A stretch of 64,000 bases of DNA. Source: Nomia melanderi. Lineage: Eukaryota; Arthropoda; Insecta; Hymenoptera; Halictidae. Positions 36,621 through 49,119 of this stretch are shown piece after piece. Where the stretch lies: NCBI RefSeq assembly GCF_051020985.1, contig NC_135000.1, forward strand, positions 5,477,001-5,541,000, given 5' to 3'. A program made the position numbers and the translations under genes. The notes under the pieces were generated by a model. The model did no database searches. It worked only from the letters and a program-made list of their open reading frames with translations, and was not told the DNA's origin. Within the stretch, counting starts at the first letter, position 1, and every line of letters begins with the position of its first letter.

Positions 36621-37010
36621 ACAACCCCTAATACAATAATAACAGATTATTCTTCGTTACAAAGTGATTACTTTAAGATTTCATACTCCTACAAAATGAT
36701 CAAATCAACTTCATCATTCCCAATTTCCTATGCAACCCATCATTCCCAATTGCATAATTCCGAAATAAAAATTCACAACCCCTAATACAATAATAAGAGA
36801 TTATTCACCGTTACAAAGTGATTACTTTGAGACTTCATACTCCTACAAAGTGATCAAGTCAACTGCATCATTCCCCATTTCCAATGCAACCCATCATTCC
36901 CAATTGCATAATTCTGAAATAAAAATTTACAACCCTTAATACAATAATAAGAGATTATTCTCCGTTACAAAGTGATTACTTTAAGACTTCATACTCCTAC
37001 AACGTGATCA
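36567..37010. repeat. 154-bp tandem repeat, 3 copies
   Basis: ACCCATCATTCCCAATTG begins at 36581, 36735 and 36889, exactly 154 bases apart. Copies are highly similar and include ACAACCCCTAATACAATAAT and GTTACAAAGTGATTACTTT. Confidence 0.9.
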
Positions 37011-37415
37011 AACCAAACCGGCTATATCACAGTATGCATCCAAATGCACACGGAAAGTGCAACGCACGCTGGATTTTCCAGTCCACTTTTCCGCGTATCC
37101 GCACGCAGTGGCGCCGTACACGCCAGTGATATAATCCCTTCAGCGCGTAATACCTGTGTGAATCCCGTGACATTTAGATCTGCCAACGATCCGCCGACCC
37201 GTTGCTCGTCTTCGCGAGACAACTCTTGACAGTCACCGACGTCACGACGATAAATCTATCATCCGAATGGAAATCGCATAACGCACAGGCCAACTAAACT
37301 GATTTACTCCTACTCGATCGATGATCGAGTGTGGATCAATCCCATCTAACATCTAGGAGAATCGTTAACCCGTTGCCTTATGGTTTCTTTCATAACCGTG
37401 CTCGTTGGAATTAAT

Positions 37416-37621
37416 TTAACCCTTTGCTCTCGGGATGCCACTCACAGTTGCCATTTGCTTTGACATGGAACAATTATGAAATTCTATGTTTAATATCAAA
37501 TTTTATATACTGGAATTGGATGTGAAATATTTGAATAAAATATATTTAAACCTTTATTTGCTTATTACTTTTGTTTAGCAGCATTAAACGTTTTATGAGT
37601 TAATAGGGGACAAAGTGTTAA
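37416..37621. mobile_element. TTAA-flanked MITE (CCCTTTGCWCTCGG family)
   Basis: Starts TTAACCCTTTGCTCTCGG and ends GGGGACAAAGTGTTAA, with TTAA borders. The interior (TAATATCAAATTTTATATACTG, and TTTATTGCTTATTACTTTTGTT-like) matches the adjacent interrupted copy. Non-coding. Confidence 0.7.
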
Positions 37622-38355
37622 TTCTTTGGATATGAGATGTTACACACGACATTTGCTTTGATATAGAGAACTTATAAAATTATGTAGTATCGAGAATATT
37701 TATTGTAGGATGAATGGTTTGTTGTGCGTGCGTGAGGGCGACCAGGTCATATTGCGACGGACCGGCGCCGGGATGTTTGGGAAATAGTGTGACTGCGTTT
37801 AGACAATTTCGAGTGGCTGAAAGAATGCGAGGAAGAGTATCTGGAACTGAGCGACTGAACCGTGAGAAAAGTGTGTACGTGACTGCGTGAGTTTTGACTA
37901 TGGACGGAAGATGCGAGTGAGAAGGGTGCAAGGGTGAGAAAGACAGAGCGAATGGGGGTGTGTGATAAAAGCGAGTGGAAATGCGTGCATGGACACACAT
38001 TTTGGTGAGCGACAGTGGAGTAGGACATTTTGGTGAGCGACAGCGGAGTAGAACACATTTTTGGTGCGAGAGTCGTGTGTTGTATTTTACGTGTTGTTGT
38101 CCGTATTGTTTCCTTTATCTTATTAAATATATTATTGTTTTCCTAATTCTCTTTTTACTAAAGATCCACATTTTCAAATATCATCTAATAGTAAACCACC
38201 ACCGATATACTATAATTATGTATTCGATATCAAATTTTATGTACTGTGATTAGATTTGAAATATTTTATTAAAGTAATACTAACTCTTCAGTTGTTTATT
38301 ACTTTTGTTCAGCACCATCAATAGTTTCATGAGTTAATAAAGAGCAAAGAGTTAA
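37618..38355. mobile_element. Second MITE copy interrupted by a 536-bp insertion
   Basis: Shares the right TTAA of the previous element. The left part (37618-37686) and right part (38223-38355) align to consecutive parts of the 37.4 kb copy, ending AGAGCAAAGAGTTAA. Between them is an insertion of 536 bp flanked by the direct repeat AATTATGTA (37678-37686 and 38214-38222). The insert is GC-richer and contains ACATTTTGGTGAGCGACAG twice (about 37995-38050). Confidence 0.65.
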
Positions 38356-38582
38356 CCTTTCACACTCGAAAGGCGACACGACTTCATACAATAGAATGAT
38401 AAAGTATAATATTTAACATCAATCTTTGCATAATGCATCAACATACGAAATACTGAAATGAAATAGCTTTGCTAAATTTATGTTTAAATCATTATTAAAT
38501 TAATTTCGAAAAATATTATCTATATTTCATACGTAAATATTAAATATTTCTATTAAAAAACTTTCCAGTGCAAAGGATTGAT
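38352..38582. mobile_element. Third adjacent MITE copy (CCTTTCACACTCG end)
   Basis: Left end TTAACCTTTCACACTCGA shares the TTAA of the preceding copy. The right end is CCAGTGCAAAGGATTGA. It aligns in opposite orientation with the element at 26116-26337. Three family members therefore sit head to tail at 37.4-38.6 kb, sharing TTAA junctions. Confidence 0.65.
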
Positions 38583-38589
38583 ATTAATA

Positions 38590-40610
38590 ATTGATTAGAA
38601 ACATAGAAGAATTACATGTTTATTAAAGTGTAACAATTGACAGTAAAAAAGTAATATTAAATTTGAATTGAAAAGAATCTCAAATAATAAATATCAATTG
38701 AGTCTTCCTTAAAAATCTCACACAATATTCTATGGCTATTGAATTTTCACGGGATATCAAAGAAAAATATTCGATTCGTGGTCGAGTGAAATTCTGTTCA
38801 TTTTAATGACCGCTGATTTATAGATCGGCAAAGCCGATCTGATTAAGAAAGCCAGTGGAAATCGAAAAAATCCGAGGATTGTAGAGGATCAGACCGAAAA
38901 TAGAACGCGTAGGAAGTTAATGGAAAATGATTTGCAACTGGTTTACGGTTTTGCTGGAATCGGGGGTGAAAAATGGATATAATCCGGACTCAATGATCCC
39001 TGATAAATCGAGGGTATTTAAAAAGCGAAATTGTCGAGGATTAAGTGAATTTTTTGATGGGCTATCGGTGGCTGATGAAATTTATGCAGGTCGAGTTTCA
39101 AGTTACGTTTTTTACACAGCCTCTTTCCTGCTTGGTCTTTATTTTTGGAAACTTTGAATCATTAACATAAATTGCCGATGCATTAATGAATACACATAAT
39201 TCTCAGTATACACAATCAACAATTTTTTTTGCAATAATGTATCGTCGACGAATATCCAACGAAAATGTCACGGACAAACGTCACGGGATCTTTATGTTGT
39301 TGAAAATATTTGAAATGCAGTTTGAAATTTTTCTCGGCTAGAAAACGCTGCGAAGACTCGTGATTCGATGGTTAAATCACGGTGATGTATAATTAACCGA
39401 TCGATCCAATTATATCGATCGTAATTCCACGGATGTCTGGGATGGTGGCTAATGAAAAACCACTTGACGTTAAATAATGTCCAATAAATTATATCAATTA
39501 GAGGCCGAAGAATCGTTTCCCGTCTTCGATCCTCTGCAATTATTTAAGCATGACAAAAAGCTGCAGCTTCGCGAGCTGCTCTCGTCTCGGTTCGAGATGA
39601 GCAAGATTGTGTAATCGGCTCGGCTCGATGTAGCAACGTCCCAGAGACGCTACTGTAACGATAATATCACGGTAATGGTCGTAACTGTTGCGATAATCGA
39701 GGCACGGTTCCCTCTCGACTCTGTTTTCTATCTGTTGGTCCTCGAAACATTTTTATTTGGTGACGGTACTTTAGGGTGATTAACAAATGGAGGGCATATT
39801 AATTGGAAAATAATTATAGGAACGTATTTAGATAATTTGGAGGATATTACAAAGATTATTTTATAATTAAAAGTTATAGGAAGGTACTTGTATTTGTTTA
39901 TAGGATATTAAATAAAATTAGTTTACAATTAGACACTATGGGAAGATGTAAAAATTATAGGAAACTATTTATGGTTGTTCATAGGATTTTGGAAAAAATT
40001 GTGTTAGAATTAAACTCCTTCAAAAAGGAGCTTATCATTGAAAAGTAGTTCTGAAATAATTTCTTATAAGAAAATTCCAAGGTGAATTGAGCCATTATAA
40101 AAATACAACAGAAGAAACTGTAATGAAGCAATTAAAAGCAAGAGATTAATCTTTATCATTTCTCATTTTATTTTCTTTCATAAAATGTGAACATTGAAAG
40201 CCTTTCAATTATGCAACTGCTTGCTTCATTCATATTTCATAGGTTGACTCTTTATAATTTCTAAGTATAATTATCTGTAAATTAATTTAACACATTGGAA
40301 GTGTGAAAACCAACAAAGTCTTCGATGTATAAAACAGCAATTCATCTACTCGGGCAAAATCTGCAGCTATCGATTCCCGTTGCAGCTCCACGGAGACCTT
40401 TATCTAGCCAGTTTTACTGGTCCTACATTTACAGCGTTGTTTCTCAAGATTTAATTGTCCCATTGTTGATCCCGGTTAAGATCCGCGAGGTGTGCTGCGG
40501 TTACTAATTGTTCTGTTCGTTTGATAATTTGCAACGTGGGAAGTCTGATTGTTGGCCGGGGTCACCGAATTTTTTTCGATATTATCTGACAGACGCACAG
40601 TTATAAACGA
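38590..40610. other. No gene seen
   Basis: Mixed A+T-rich sequence with modest GC-rich patches at 38820-39060 and 39280-39720. Short frames such as 38927-39157 have no recognisable domain or splice context. Confidence 0.4.
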
Positions 40611-40619
40611 ATCACTCCT

Positions 40620-41230
40620 ACCAAATCCACGTTTCATTCAATAAAAATAAAAATTACTCTTTAATTAGTAATAGAAATAAAAATTGACCTACGATGAACA
40701 GCGGAGATAAAAATTAATTGTTCGGCGACACTGGAAATAAAAATTATTTTTTAATCAATATAATAATTGATCTTTAATCAGCACTGAAAATAGGAATTAA
40801 CTCACAATCAGTAAGAGAAATAGAAATTGGCTTTTAATCAACACTGGAAATAAAAATTATTTTTTAATCAATATAATAATTGATCTTTAATCAGCACTGA
40901 AAATAGGAATTAACTCACAATCAGTAAGAGAAATAGAAATTGGCTTTTAATCAACACTGGAAATAAAAATTAATTTTTAATCAATACAAAAATAAAAAAA
41001 TTGATCTAATCAGCACTGAAAAGAACAATTAAGTTTTAATCGATAAGAAAAATAGAAATCGGCTTTTAATCGATACTGGAAATAAAAATTAACTTTCAAT
41101 CAGTAAGAAAAATAGAAATTGGTTTTTAATCAACACTGGAAATAAAACTTAACTTTCAATCAGTAAGAAAAATAAAGATTGATCTTTAATCAACGAGAAA
41201 ATAAGAATTGAATTTTAATCAGTGCGAAAG
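40620..41230. repeat. 113-bp repeat within a degenerate AATAGAAATTGGCTTTTAAT array
   Basis: AATCAGCACTGAAAATAGGA begins at 40776 and again at 40889, 113 bases apart, with nearly identical units. The flanks to 41220 carry shorter degenerate copies of the same words (CACTGGAAATAAAAATTA, TCAGTAAGAAAAATAGAA). Confidence 0.8.
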
Positions 41231-41239
41231 AAATATTTA

Positions 41240-43770
41240 AACCGAGCCTTCTACGAAGGAAACAATTTCTAAGATGCAGATATTTCCATTTTATTGAAAT
41301 GTTTCTGCACTTTAGCTCGTGCCTCGGTTTTCTAGACGGCGTCCGAAGTTATTACGCGGTGTCAGAATTCCTGGCGTCCTTATCATCATTCTAGTTAGGT
41401 AATTGCCGCTGTCTACGACGCCTCCGCACAGATTTTCAGATGTAATTACTTCCGGGTCTATGAAAGCCCTCTCGGGTTCGGCCCATCTGCATAACTTGGC
41501 TCGTCTCGTTTTCTGAGATCACCGTTTGACGTGTTTCAAATGTTTCTCTCAATATTTACGTAAATATCACTTACGTGAGTTTTATATCATTCGCGAAAAT
41601 GTCCATTCCATAAGGAATTAAATAACGTAATACAGCTAATCGCATTAAAAATTAAATAATGTAATATACATAATTGGATCAAAAAATAAATAGTACATAA
41701 TAAATAACTGGATGAAAAATGAAAGGGTATAATATATATAATTGCATAGAAAATTAAATAACGTAATTCGCCTAATTAAAAAGTGCACAAGAAAAAGAAA
41801 TTCAAGCCTCGACTCGTAAATTCATTAATTACGAATATAAAATTTCAAATCTTAGAGATGCAGAGGAATAATTGTTTCACAATAATGATTTAGATTGCAT
41901 GAACCATTTTCATCGAAATCCTCCTTAACAAGATCAACTCTAAGATTAACTGTTTCGAAGAAGGAATCATTTGAATGAAAGATCAATTCACGATTTATCA
42001 GAATGCAAGTGGGTGCAGCGATGATAGGTCATGTTGCAACGGAAGGATTCCTACCGTGCATGTCACGGATTGTCAACGAAACCTGAGCAATTAATGCGCC
42101 GGAGCCGCGCGCCGAACGAGCCGACGACGAGCTAAACAGAACCACGACAAAACTAAATGCTCGTGTTTGGTAAATTGCAGGGCGTCACCTTGCTCCGCAA
42201 CAATGCCAACATCTCACTCTGCAATCGCGGCGCCCAGAGAAAGTTAAGTGACTCTGGGGAATTCTAACACGCCCATAGGACTCATCAAATGATGTGCTAA
42301 CGGATCCCGTTGCAGAAATATCGTTAATGAGTGGACTTTCTAAGAGAGAATCCAGGGAAGAAGTCATGGATCTTCGAAATTAATATGCTATTAAGGTAAT
42401 GTCTGCGTGTATCCAGGAATTCAGGGAAAAATTGGCGAGTTTGATAACGAAAGAAGAAATATAGAAGTAGGTTTAAGTAGTAGGAAAATTAATTGCATTA
42501 AATATGGAACAAAATTGTATAGAAACAAAGGAAATTTGACAATTTTGGTAATTCAATGAGAAACGTTATGACTAGTTTTTTGAAGAGAAATATTACTAAA
42601 AGAATGAAGAGCCATTTCTGGTTATATAGTTGCAATTATACAAGTGACAAAATTAACTAACCGGGAAATTAATTGCACCAAATTCGTAATACTATCGTAC
42701 AAAAACAAGAAATTTACAAAACTGATATGCATAAATTGCAATTGTTTGGACAAATTACGAACGATTAAAGAAAATTTCGCTTCACGCTTCTCAATCTCGA
42801 TTTTGTTCACGGAATACTGGTTTGCTTGCGTGCAACAGTATCATTGCTATCGTAGGACGCAGGAAGTTATATTTCTCGAGTAGGAAAAAATCTGTGAAAT
42901 TCTAGGAAAGTAAATTCCGTTTAGAATTCGCAATTTGTACTTAACGCAATAAGGAAGCAGTAAATAACGGCAAGGACGTTTTAAATTACAACAAATAACA
43001 TTTTCGTTCGAAATATTATTTATTTCTGGTATTAGTTCATTTCCGCTATTCGATATGATCGAATAAAATGTCTTTTGAAAATTGGTTCGGCTCGAAACAC
43101 TCGTTTTCGTAGGATTAAGTCTTGTAGCGTGATATAAGCTTTCACTATCTAAGTATATCCATTCGGTACAACATTATTCAATATATAACGATTATTACAC
43201 AATATATTAATTTTGTTTATTATCCAAATATTCATTAAATCCTCGAGAAGAAATTGAATTCAAGTGAATTTCAATGGATGTTTTCAACTGAAGGTACTTA
43301 ATAGTCGAAGATAAAGGATGTAACGTGAAAAATGCAGCAACAGGAAGCAAGCACGTCTCACTGATTTTATTAGAGCCTAAAGGCCAGTCTGTGGTATTGT
43401 AAAATCACGTAAGAAGAGCACCTTTCACCTTCCACTGCACGTAAGGCCGCTTTTACACCGAATATCCATGGTTACGTCGATAATGCACGGCCGCCGGCGT
43501 GGGCCGATGCATCGATGCAGGAAATATCGAGTACTTAGCGCGTGTACGGACCCAGAGAGACACTGCCATTAGCAGGCTGCAAAATTTCTATGCACTCGTG
43601 GCAGAGTTTAATGTATAAAATTGCACACAATGCACGCGACACGAAGGCATACATAAAACATCCCAAGTGCAAATACATAAAATATCTCAGTAAATTTGTA
43701 GACAGATCTTTTCATTGTTATAACAGCTTATTGGAATTTATTATAATAGTGACGATTGATTCTGAATTTG
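41240..43770. other. No gene seen; GC-rich islands
   Basis: GC-rich patches at about 41320-41520, 42000-42370 and 43430-43560 lie among A+T-rich sequence. None of the short open frames has a recognisable motif. Possible regulatory islands by composition only. Confidence 0.35.
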
Positions 43771-43779
43771 TATAGTTCA

Positions 43780-44190
43780 AGTATATCAAGATCAAATTCA
43801 AAATACCAAGAATCTAAATTTCAAGAGTGCTAAAAGTTCCGAAGGTCATAAGTTTCAAGTCCTGAAGTTTTAAAGTTGCTAAGCTCCTAGGTTCCTAAAT
43901 TCCTATGTTTCTAAAATTTAAAGTCCCAAGGTTTCAAAGTTCCGAAGTTTTAAAGTCCCAAAGTTCCTAAGTTCTAAAGTTCTTAAGTTCCAAGGTTTCA
44001 CAGTCCCAAAGTTCCTAAGCTCCAAGGTACCAAAGTTCTAAATCCTCAAGCTTCTAAAGTTTCAAAGTTCCAAAGTTTTAAACGTCCAAATTTCCCAAGT
44101 CTTAAGTCCCAAACTTTCAAAGTTTCACAATTTCAAAACTCCGAACATCCTAATCGTCAAACTTCCAAACTTAATTGTAACCACCACAAA
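43780..44190. repeat. AAGTTCC word repeat, block 1
   Basis: Some 35 consecutive degenerate words of about 10 bases: AAGTTCCTAAG, AAGTTTCAAAG, AAGTCCCAAAG. The same word set recurs at 45320-45600 and 48370-48675. Confidence 0.8.
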
Positions 44191-44369
44191 TTTTAATTTC
44201 AAACCCCAAGATTTGATCATTTCATTTCCCTTCACTAATACCGGTTAAAAGACTAAACACGTAGAGCGATAAATATTGATCTAAAGCAATTGACCACCAT
44301 GTTACATACACAGAAACAACGTAACCACAAAGCGACGTAAACCAAAAGAACGTAATTGAAGGCACCACT

Positions 44370-44960
44370 GTATTCAGGGACGAAAGGGTGAAACGTAGGA
44401 TCCGCGATTTCAAGCATGTAAGAAGACGCGGCGGTGGCACAACGATCAGGAAAGGACAAGACACGCGCGGGAAGAAAAACAAGATCTGCGGAGAATGAAA
44501 GTGAAGGTGAGCAAAGAAACTGACGACCGGGCCGCTCGGGCCGTTGCAAAATCGCGGCGTCGGCGTCGGTAAAAGGACAAGAAGGTCGTAATTTGGCCGG
44601 CACGTCATCGCTTTCTAACGATTATGCTATCGTGACGCGTCCGTTTAAGCGTAAATGGAGCGGCGATTCGACCTGCGGAGGCTTACATATATAATTAGCG
44701 GCCGAGATTAGTATCTTTTATGGAAGCGTTTACATAATAATTATTTCACCGGGGCAAGGAACGCCGTGCGCCGCATTAATTTCGCGGTTTATAGCGTTCT
44801 ACCTTGTAAAAACCGATCGGGGATAACATTTAGGACGCTTCACATTCGAAAATCGCACGCGAAAGTCCTAGCTCCGCGCATGAACGGCTGCGACCGTTTA
44901 GAAAAAGTACGGTTCAACCTGTTACGACCCGCGGATAATATGAAATTACGCCAATAAATG
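44370..44960. other. GC-rich island, no gene recognised
   Basis: GC-rich sequence including GGGCCGCTCGGGCCGTTGC and a GGCGTCGGCGTCGG run. Two overlapping minus-strand frames (44222-44608) have no domain. Likely non-coding regulatory DNA, by composition. Confidence 0.35.
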
Positions 44961-45319
44961 ATATTACAAGGCTGCTGGTATTTAAGGATATTATTTGTGC
45001 AAGTGGAATTAACTGGTAATGGTCAGACTCTGGGGCGGAATGCGGATTAACGGAGTTTCCAGCTGGAGTTCCACGGAAATTCTTCTGTGGAGAAACGTTG
45101 CATCTTCTTGGTGCAATTTTTAAGTGGGATATTTGTTGATGAACCTCTTGCTCTATGGTTTACTTCTGAGATGTAATCGATACAACTGCTTGTAATGTAT
45201 AATTATTGATAACGGAAGAATAATATTTGAATTTCGAAGAATTGAGTAATATTTATCCTTAGATTCTCTTTAAAATCTTCTCTAGGAGTTTTATTTAGGA
45301 CTTGGTTATGTTTCTTGGC

Positions 45320-45602
45320 TCCTAAAGTTTGGAAATTTCATAATTTCGAAGGTCCAAAGTTCCTAAGTCTCAAGATCTCAAAGTTTCAATGTTTCAATGT
45401 TTCAAAGTTTCAAAGTTTCAAAGTTCCTAAGTTCTTAAGTTCCTAAGTTTCAAAGTTCCAAAGTTCCAAAGACCCAAGGTCCCAAAGTTCCAAACTCCTA
45501 AATCCTCAACTCTGACATGTTTAAGACTTTAAACTTTTGGCACTTTGAGACCTTGGGACTTTGGAACTTTGGAACCTTCTAAATCCTCAACTCTGACATG
45601 TT
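45320..45602. repeat. AAGTTCC word repeat, block 2, with an inverted segment
   Basis: The repeat runs as CAAAGTTCCTAAG words to about 45500, then turns over: GGGACTTTGGAACTTTGGAA at about 45550-45571 is the reverse complement of the preceding words. The sequence CTAAATCCTCAACTCTGACA occurs on both sides of the inverted part (about 45508 and 45578). Confidence 0.8.
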
Positions 45603-45626
45603 ATAATACAAAGGCTTAATCATCTT

Positions 45627-45860
45627 TTAACACTAAATCTATCGAGCAGTTAAATTCACTATTTAAAATATCCTTACATAAACTCCAAGAATACATCTAT
45701 CGAGACTTCAATTGCTTCATAATTCAGTTTACACATTGCCATCAAATTCTTTAATAATTTCTCCGAGAAACATCTGTTATCTTTTGAATAATCACAAAAA
45801 GAATACATCAGAAGTCGATTTTATTCTAAATTTTAACCCACCCGGTAGTCTTAGTCTTAA
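45627..45860. mobile_element. TTAA-flanked MITE (CACTARAACTACC family), 45.6 kb copy
   Basis: Starts TTAACACTAAATCTATCGAG and ends CCCGGTAGTCTTAGTCTTAA. Inverted ends with TTAA at both borders. The interior shares long blocks with the 19.8 kb copy in the same orientation and is reversed relative to the 52.4 kb copy. Confidence 0.7.
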
Positions 45861-45899
45861 TCAGTTGATTCGTCTAGGATGATACCTCGAATCTTTCTC

Positions 45900-47270
45900 T
45901 TCAGTCAGGCAGATTATCCGAGAGTGAACGGAAGAGAAGGAATGCCCAGGATCATCAGACCTCTTAAATATTTATGAGAACGCTCAGCATCATTCACCAT
46001 CCGAATTCTTGTCCTTTGTAAACTTTCACCGGACCGGGCCACGCTCCCGCATTTTTTTTCTCCTCGGTCTAGCCGCGCAAACACCGTGAAACATTGACGT
46101 ATTAGAAACTCGTCGGATCTTCTTCGCGAGTTGCACACGGGAACTTTCTATAGAGACGCGAAGTCATCTTCCACCTGAGGCGAATGTTTATCGAACGTTC
46201 GATGCCCTTCGAAGAGGAATAATAAGATCTACTAATCCCTTCTCTTATAATATCGAGTTTCACTCGTGATGAAGATCTTCAATCGAACTCGATAAGCCTA
46301 CATGCTATTCGTTTATTTATTTTTTAGATGAATGAAATATTACTTGGGTATTATCAATCTTTGGAATAAACGTAGACACAGGATGAACATCAAATTCTTT
46401 CCTTTTTCTAGTAAATGATCAGAAATAGTAATAAAGAGGTAAATGATTGGACGGTGATGGAGTTGTAGATGATAATGGCAAGTTTATGGAGGATTTCTTA
46501 AATACTGCAATAAGAAAATGATTTTGTATGGAAAATTGTATGAAAATATGGAAAATTATGGAAAATACTATTAAGAAAATATAAAGTTTATAAAAAATAT
46601 TTGTGAACTAATTTTGTGAGGATCAGAGAGTAATGATATGACTCTTGTAATGAAAGGGATTGTTGAAGTTTAGATTATGTTTATTTTTATTATTAAATTC
46701 ACATTATTTCAGTTTATTGAAGTCTGGGTTATTTCAAATATATTTAATTTTGTATAATTAATTGTCTTTTAGATTTCAAGAATTCCGAGTTACTGATGAT
46801 AGAATAAAAGTTGTTATTAAGGGTTTCGTTAAAGGCTAAAGTTTATGAAGTTTAAATTCTGGTTTGAGAAAAAAGATCTAGGTGATGTAGAAGTTGGGAA
46901 TGAAACTGTTCTTTGGTTTGGACTTTTTTGCTAGGCGAAAATTTTGTGATTTTACAGTTACTCGCCTCCTGGTTCAAGAAAGGAACATTCCTCTGCAAAC
47001 GTCTTCCATAAATAGAGTTCATTAGCATAATTCTGGGCAATCAGACCGGCGTGTTTGTTCGACAGAGTAGGCAGCCGATGTCAATCCAGGTCAAACGGCA
47101 GCATCGTGCAAGGAGAGCAACATTCATGAAAGAACGTTTCTTTCCTACGAACGCTTACTTCCTGAACTCTGTTACTATTTCTGGCAGCTACGGTGACGTA
47201 CCGTGGCGCGAACCATTACCGGATCTTTGCTTTTTAGCTAAGAGTTTGAAGCAAACGAAGCTGTCAAGTC
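45900..47270. other. No gene seen
   Basis: GC-rich patches at 45900-46170 and 47040-47230, otherwise A+T-rich. The frames at 45914-46138 and 47051-47281 show no recognisable domain. Confidence 0.35.
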
Positions 47271-47289
47271 ATAAGGTTTGAGAGTTTGG

Positions 47290-47700
47290 AAATTGTAAGC
47301 TTCGAGAAAGTGTAGATTGAAACGTGTGAAAATTTAAAGATTTAAGGACCGAAATACTGAAAAGTTTAGAGGCTTGGAAGTTTGAAGATGCGAAGATTGG
47401 AAAATTTGGAGATTTGAAAATTTGAGGATCGAAAAATTGAAAATTTGGAGATTTGAAAATTCGAGAACTGGAAAATTGAATATCTGAGAACTGAAAATTA
47501 GGAAACTTATAAGTTTTAAGATTTAAGAATTGAAAATTAGGAAACTTGTAAGTTTGAAGATTTAAGAATTGAAAATTGAAAATTGTAAACTTTGAAGATT
47601 TGAAGATTTGAGAATTGGAAATTGAATATTGGAAATGGAAAATTGGAGAATTAGAATTTGAAGGTTTAAAATACGTTAAACTTGAGAATTCAAAAGTTCA
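47290..47700. repeat. GAAGATTTGAGAATTGGAAA word repeat
   Basis: About 30 degenerate words of 10-15 bases, purine-rich on the plus strand (AAAATTTGGAGATTTGAAAA, AACTTGTAAGTTTGAAGATT). Confidence 0.75.
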
Positions 47701-47889
47701 TTATTAAACTACCAAAATAGATTAATAATCACCACATCTACCAAATAACAAAATACTTCCTGTTATACCAAACAATACCAAACACTACCAAAGTACGAAA
47801 GACAAGTATACGAACCGAAACAATCACCGAATCTTAATATATTTCACCAACAGAACTTTTCAACACGAATTCACCTTGTTAATCTGCAC

Positions 47890-48240
47890 CTACGGTACAG
47901 CTATACCTTTCGATCCATCGAATCCGTGTAAGTGTTCCGCACGGATACGCGAAAATCGCCAGGGGTTCGCGAGACAGCCAGTTTCGTAACACAGTTTCAT
48001 GCGATCGCCGCGAGTTAACCGTGCGCGGCATTTTTGCGGGACACACCGGCTTTCCCGTTCGATTTGCATACGTTCAAAGGGGAAATGTGGCTCGCCACGT
48101 GGACGCCGCGACATTTTCATATTCGGCCCGGACGCCGGACACGTTTATGGGAATTCTTGGCGATCACGAAGTCGCTTGTGGCGACGGCACGATCGTTGAG
48201 TTCATTTTCCAATCAACAGTCATGAAAGGTATCAAATAAT
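47890..48240. other. GC-rich island
   Basis: GC-rich block with overlapping short frames on both strands (47890-48239) and no recognisable product. Composition only. Confidence 0.35.
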
Positions 48241-48369
48241 AATTTCTCGTTTGCAAATTTATAGGGAAATGTTTTCGTCAGCTATTCAGGTTATACAGGA
48301 ATGAGAATAAAGTGTGATTTTTAATGGTAAAGTTGGATTTTATATTGTGCTTTCACATTTTCAATGTTT

Positions 48370-48675
48370 TAAACTTCCAAAGTTCAAAGATTCCTAAGTC
48401 TCAAGTCCTAAAGTTTCGAAGTTCCTAAGTTTCAAAATCTCAAAGTCCCAAAGTTCCTAAGTTCCTAAGTTCCAAAGTACCAAATTATAAAGTTCCGAAG
48501 TTCTAAAGCTTCAAGCTGTGAAAGTTTCAACGTTTTAAAGATCCAAGGTTCCTAAGTCCCAAGTCCCAAAGTTTCAAAGTTTTAAAGTTGTAAATTCTTA
48601 AGTTCCTAATTTCCTAAGTTCCTAAGTTCCCAAGTTCCCAAGTTCCAAAGTTCCGAAGTTCCAAAGTTTAATTAC
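48370..48675. repeat. AAGTTCC word repeat, block 3
   Basis: The same words as in blocks 1 and 2 (AAGTTCCTAAGTTCC, AAGTTTCAAAGTTTTAAAG). It is followed by ACAGCCATTACAAATTTTTA-like sequence similar to that after block 1 (ACCACCACAAATTTTAATTTCAAACC), so the flank is duplicated too. Confidence 0.8.
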
Positions 48676-49119
48676 AGCCATTACAAATTTTTATTTCAAA
48701 CCTCTAGATTTTACAATTTCATTCGCCATCTCCAATACTAGTTTCGATTAGCTGAAAACCAGAAAAATGCCGGTTAAATTGAATTCACCTCCGTTTTAGA
48801 GATCGTTAAAAGACTTTCGCACGTTGCAAACGTAAAAAGATCCGTATCTTACCAATAAAACCGGGTTTCTTTCGAGATTAGTCTGCAGTTTTTGAACCGC
48901 ACAAAACACACTCTGTAACAGTTGCATAAGATAGAAAGGAATGCAAAAAACATTTAACACCGTAGATCAAGTGGAAGAAAGAAAAACGGAGGAACATGGA
49001 AGAAAAAGGAAAAACGGTGCAATCATCGAAGTGTTAGAGGATATCACTGAGAGCTTACGTAAACTATATCAAAACTAATTGCTCAGAAACTAATAAATCA
49101 ATCATTACCCCAGACTGTC

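Noticed and set aside
36170..36631. 153-codon His/Phe/Asn-rich plus frame
   Set aside because: It follows a degenerate CATTCCCAATTTCCACTGCA repeat; two overlapping frames show the same pattern.
37687..38213. Solo LTR as explanation of the nested insert
   Set aside because: The ends are not TG...CA and the flanking repeat is 9 bases, not the usual 4-6.
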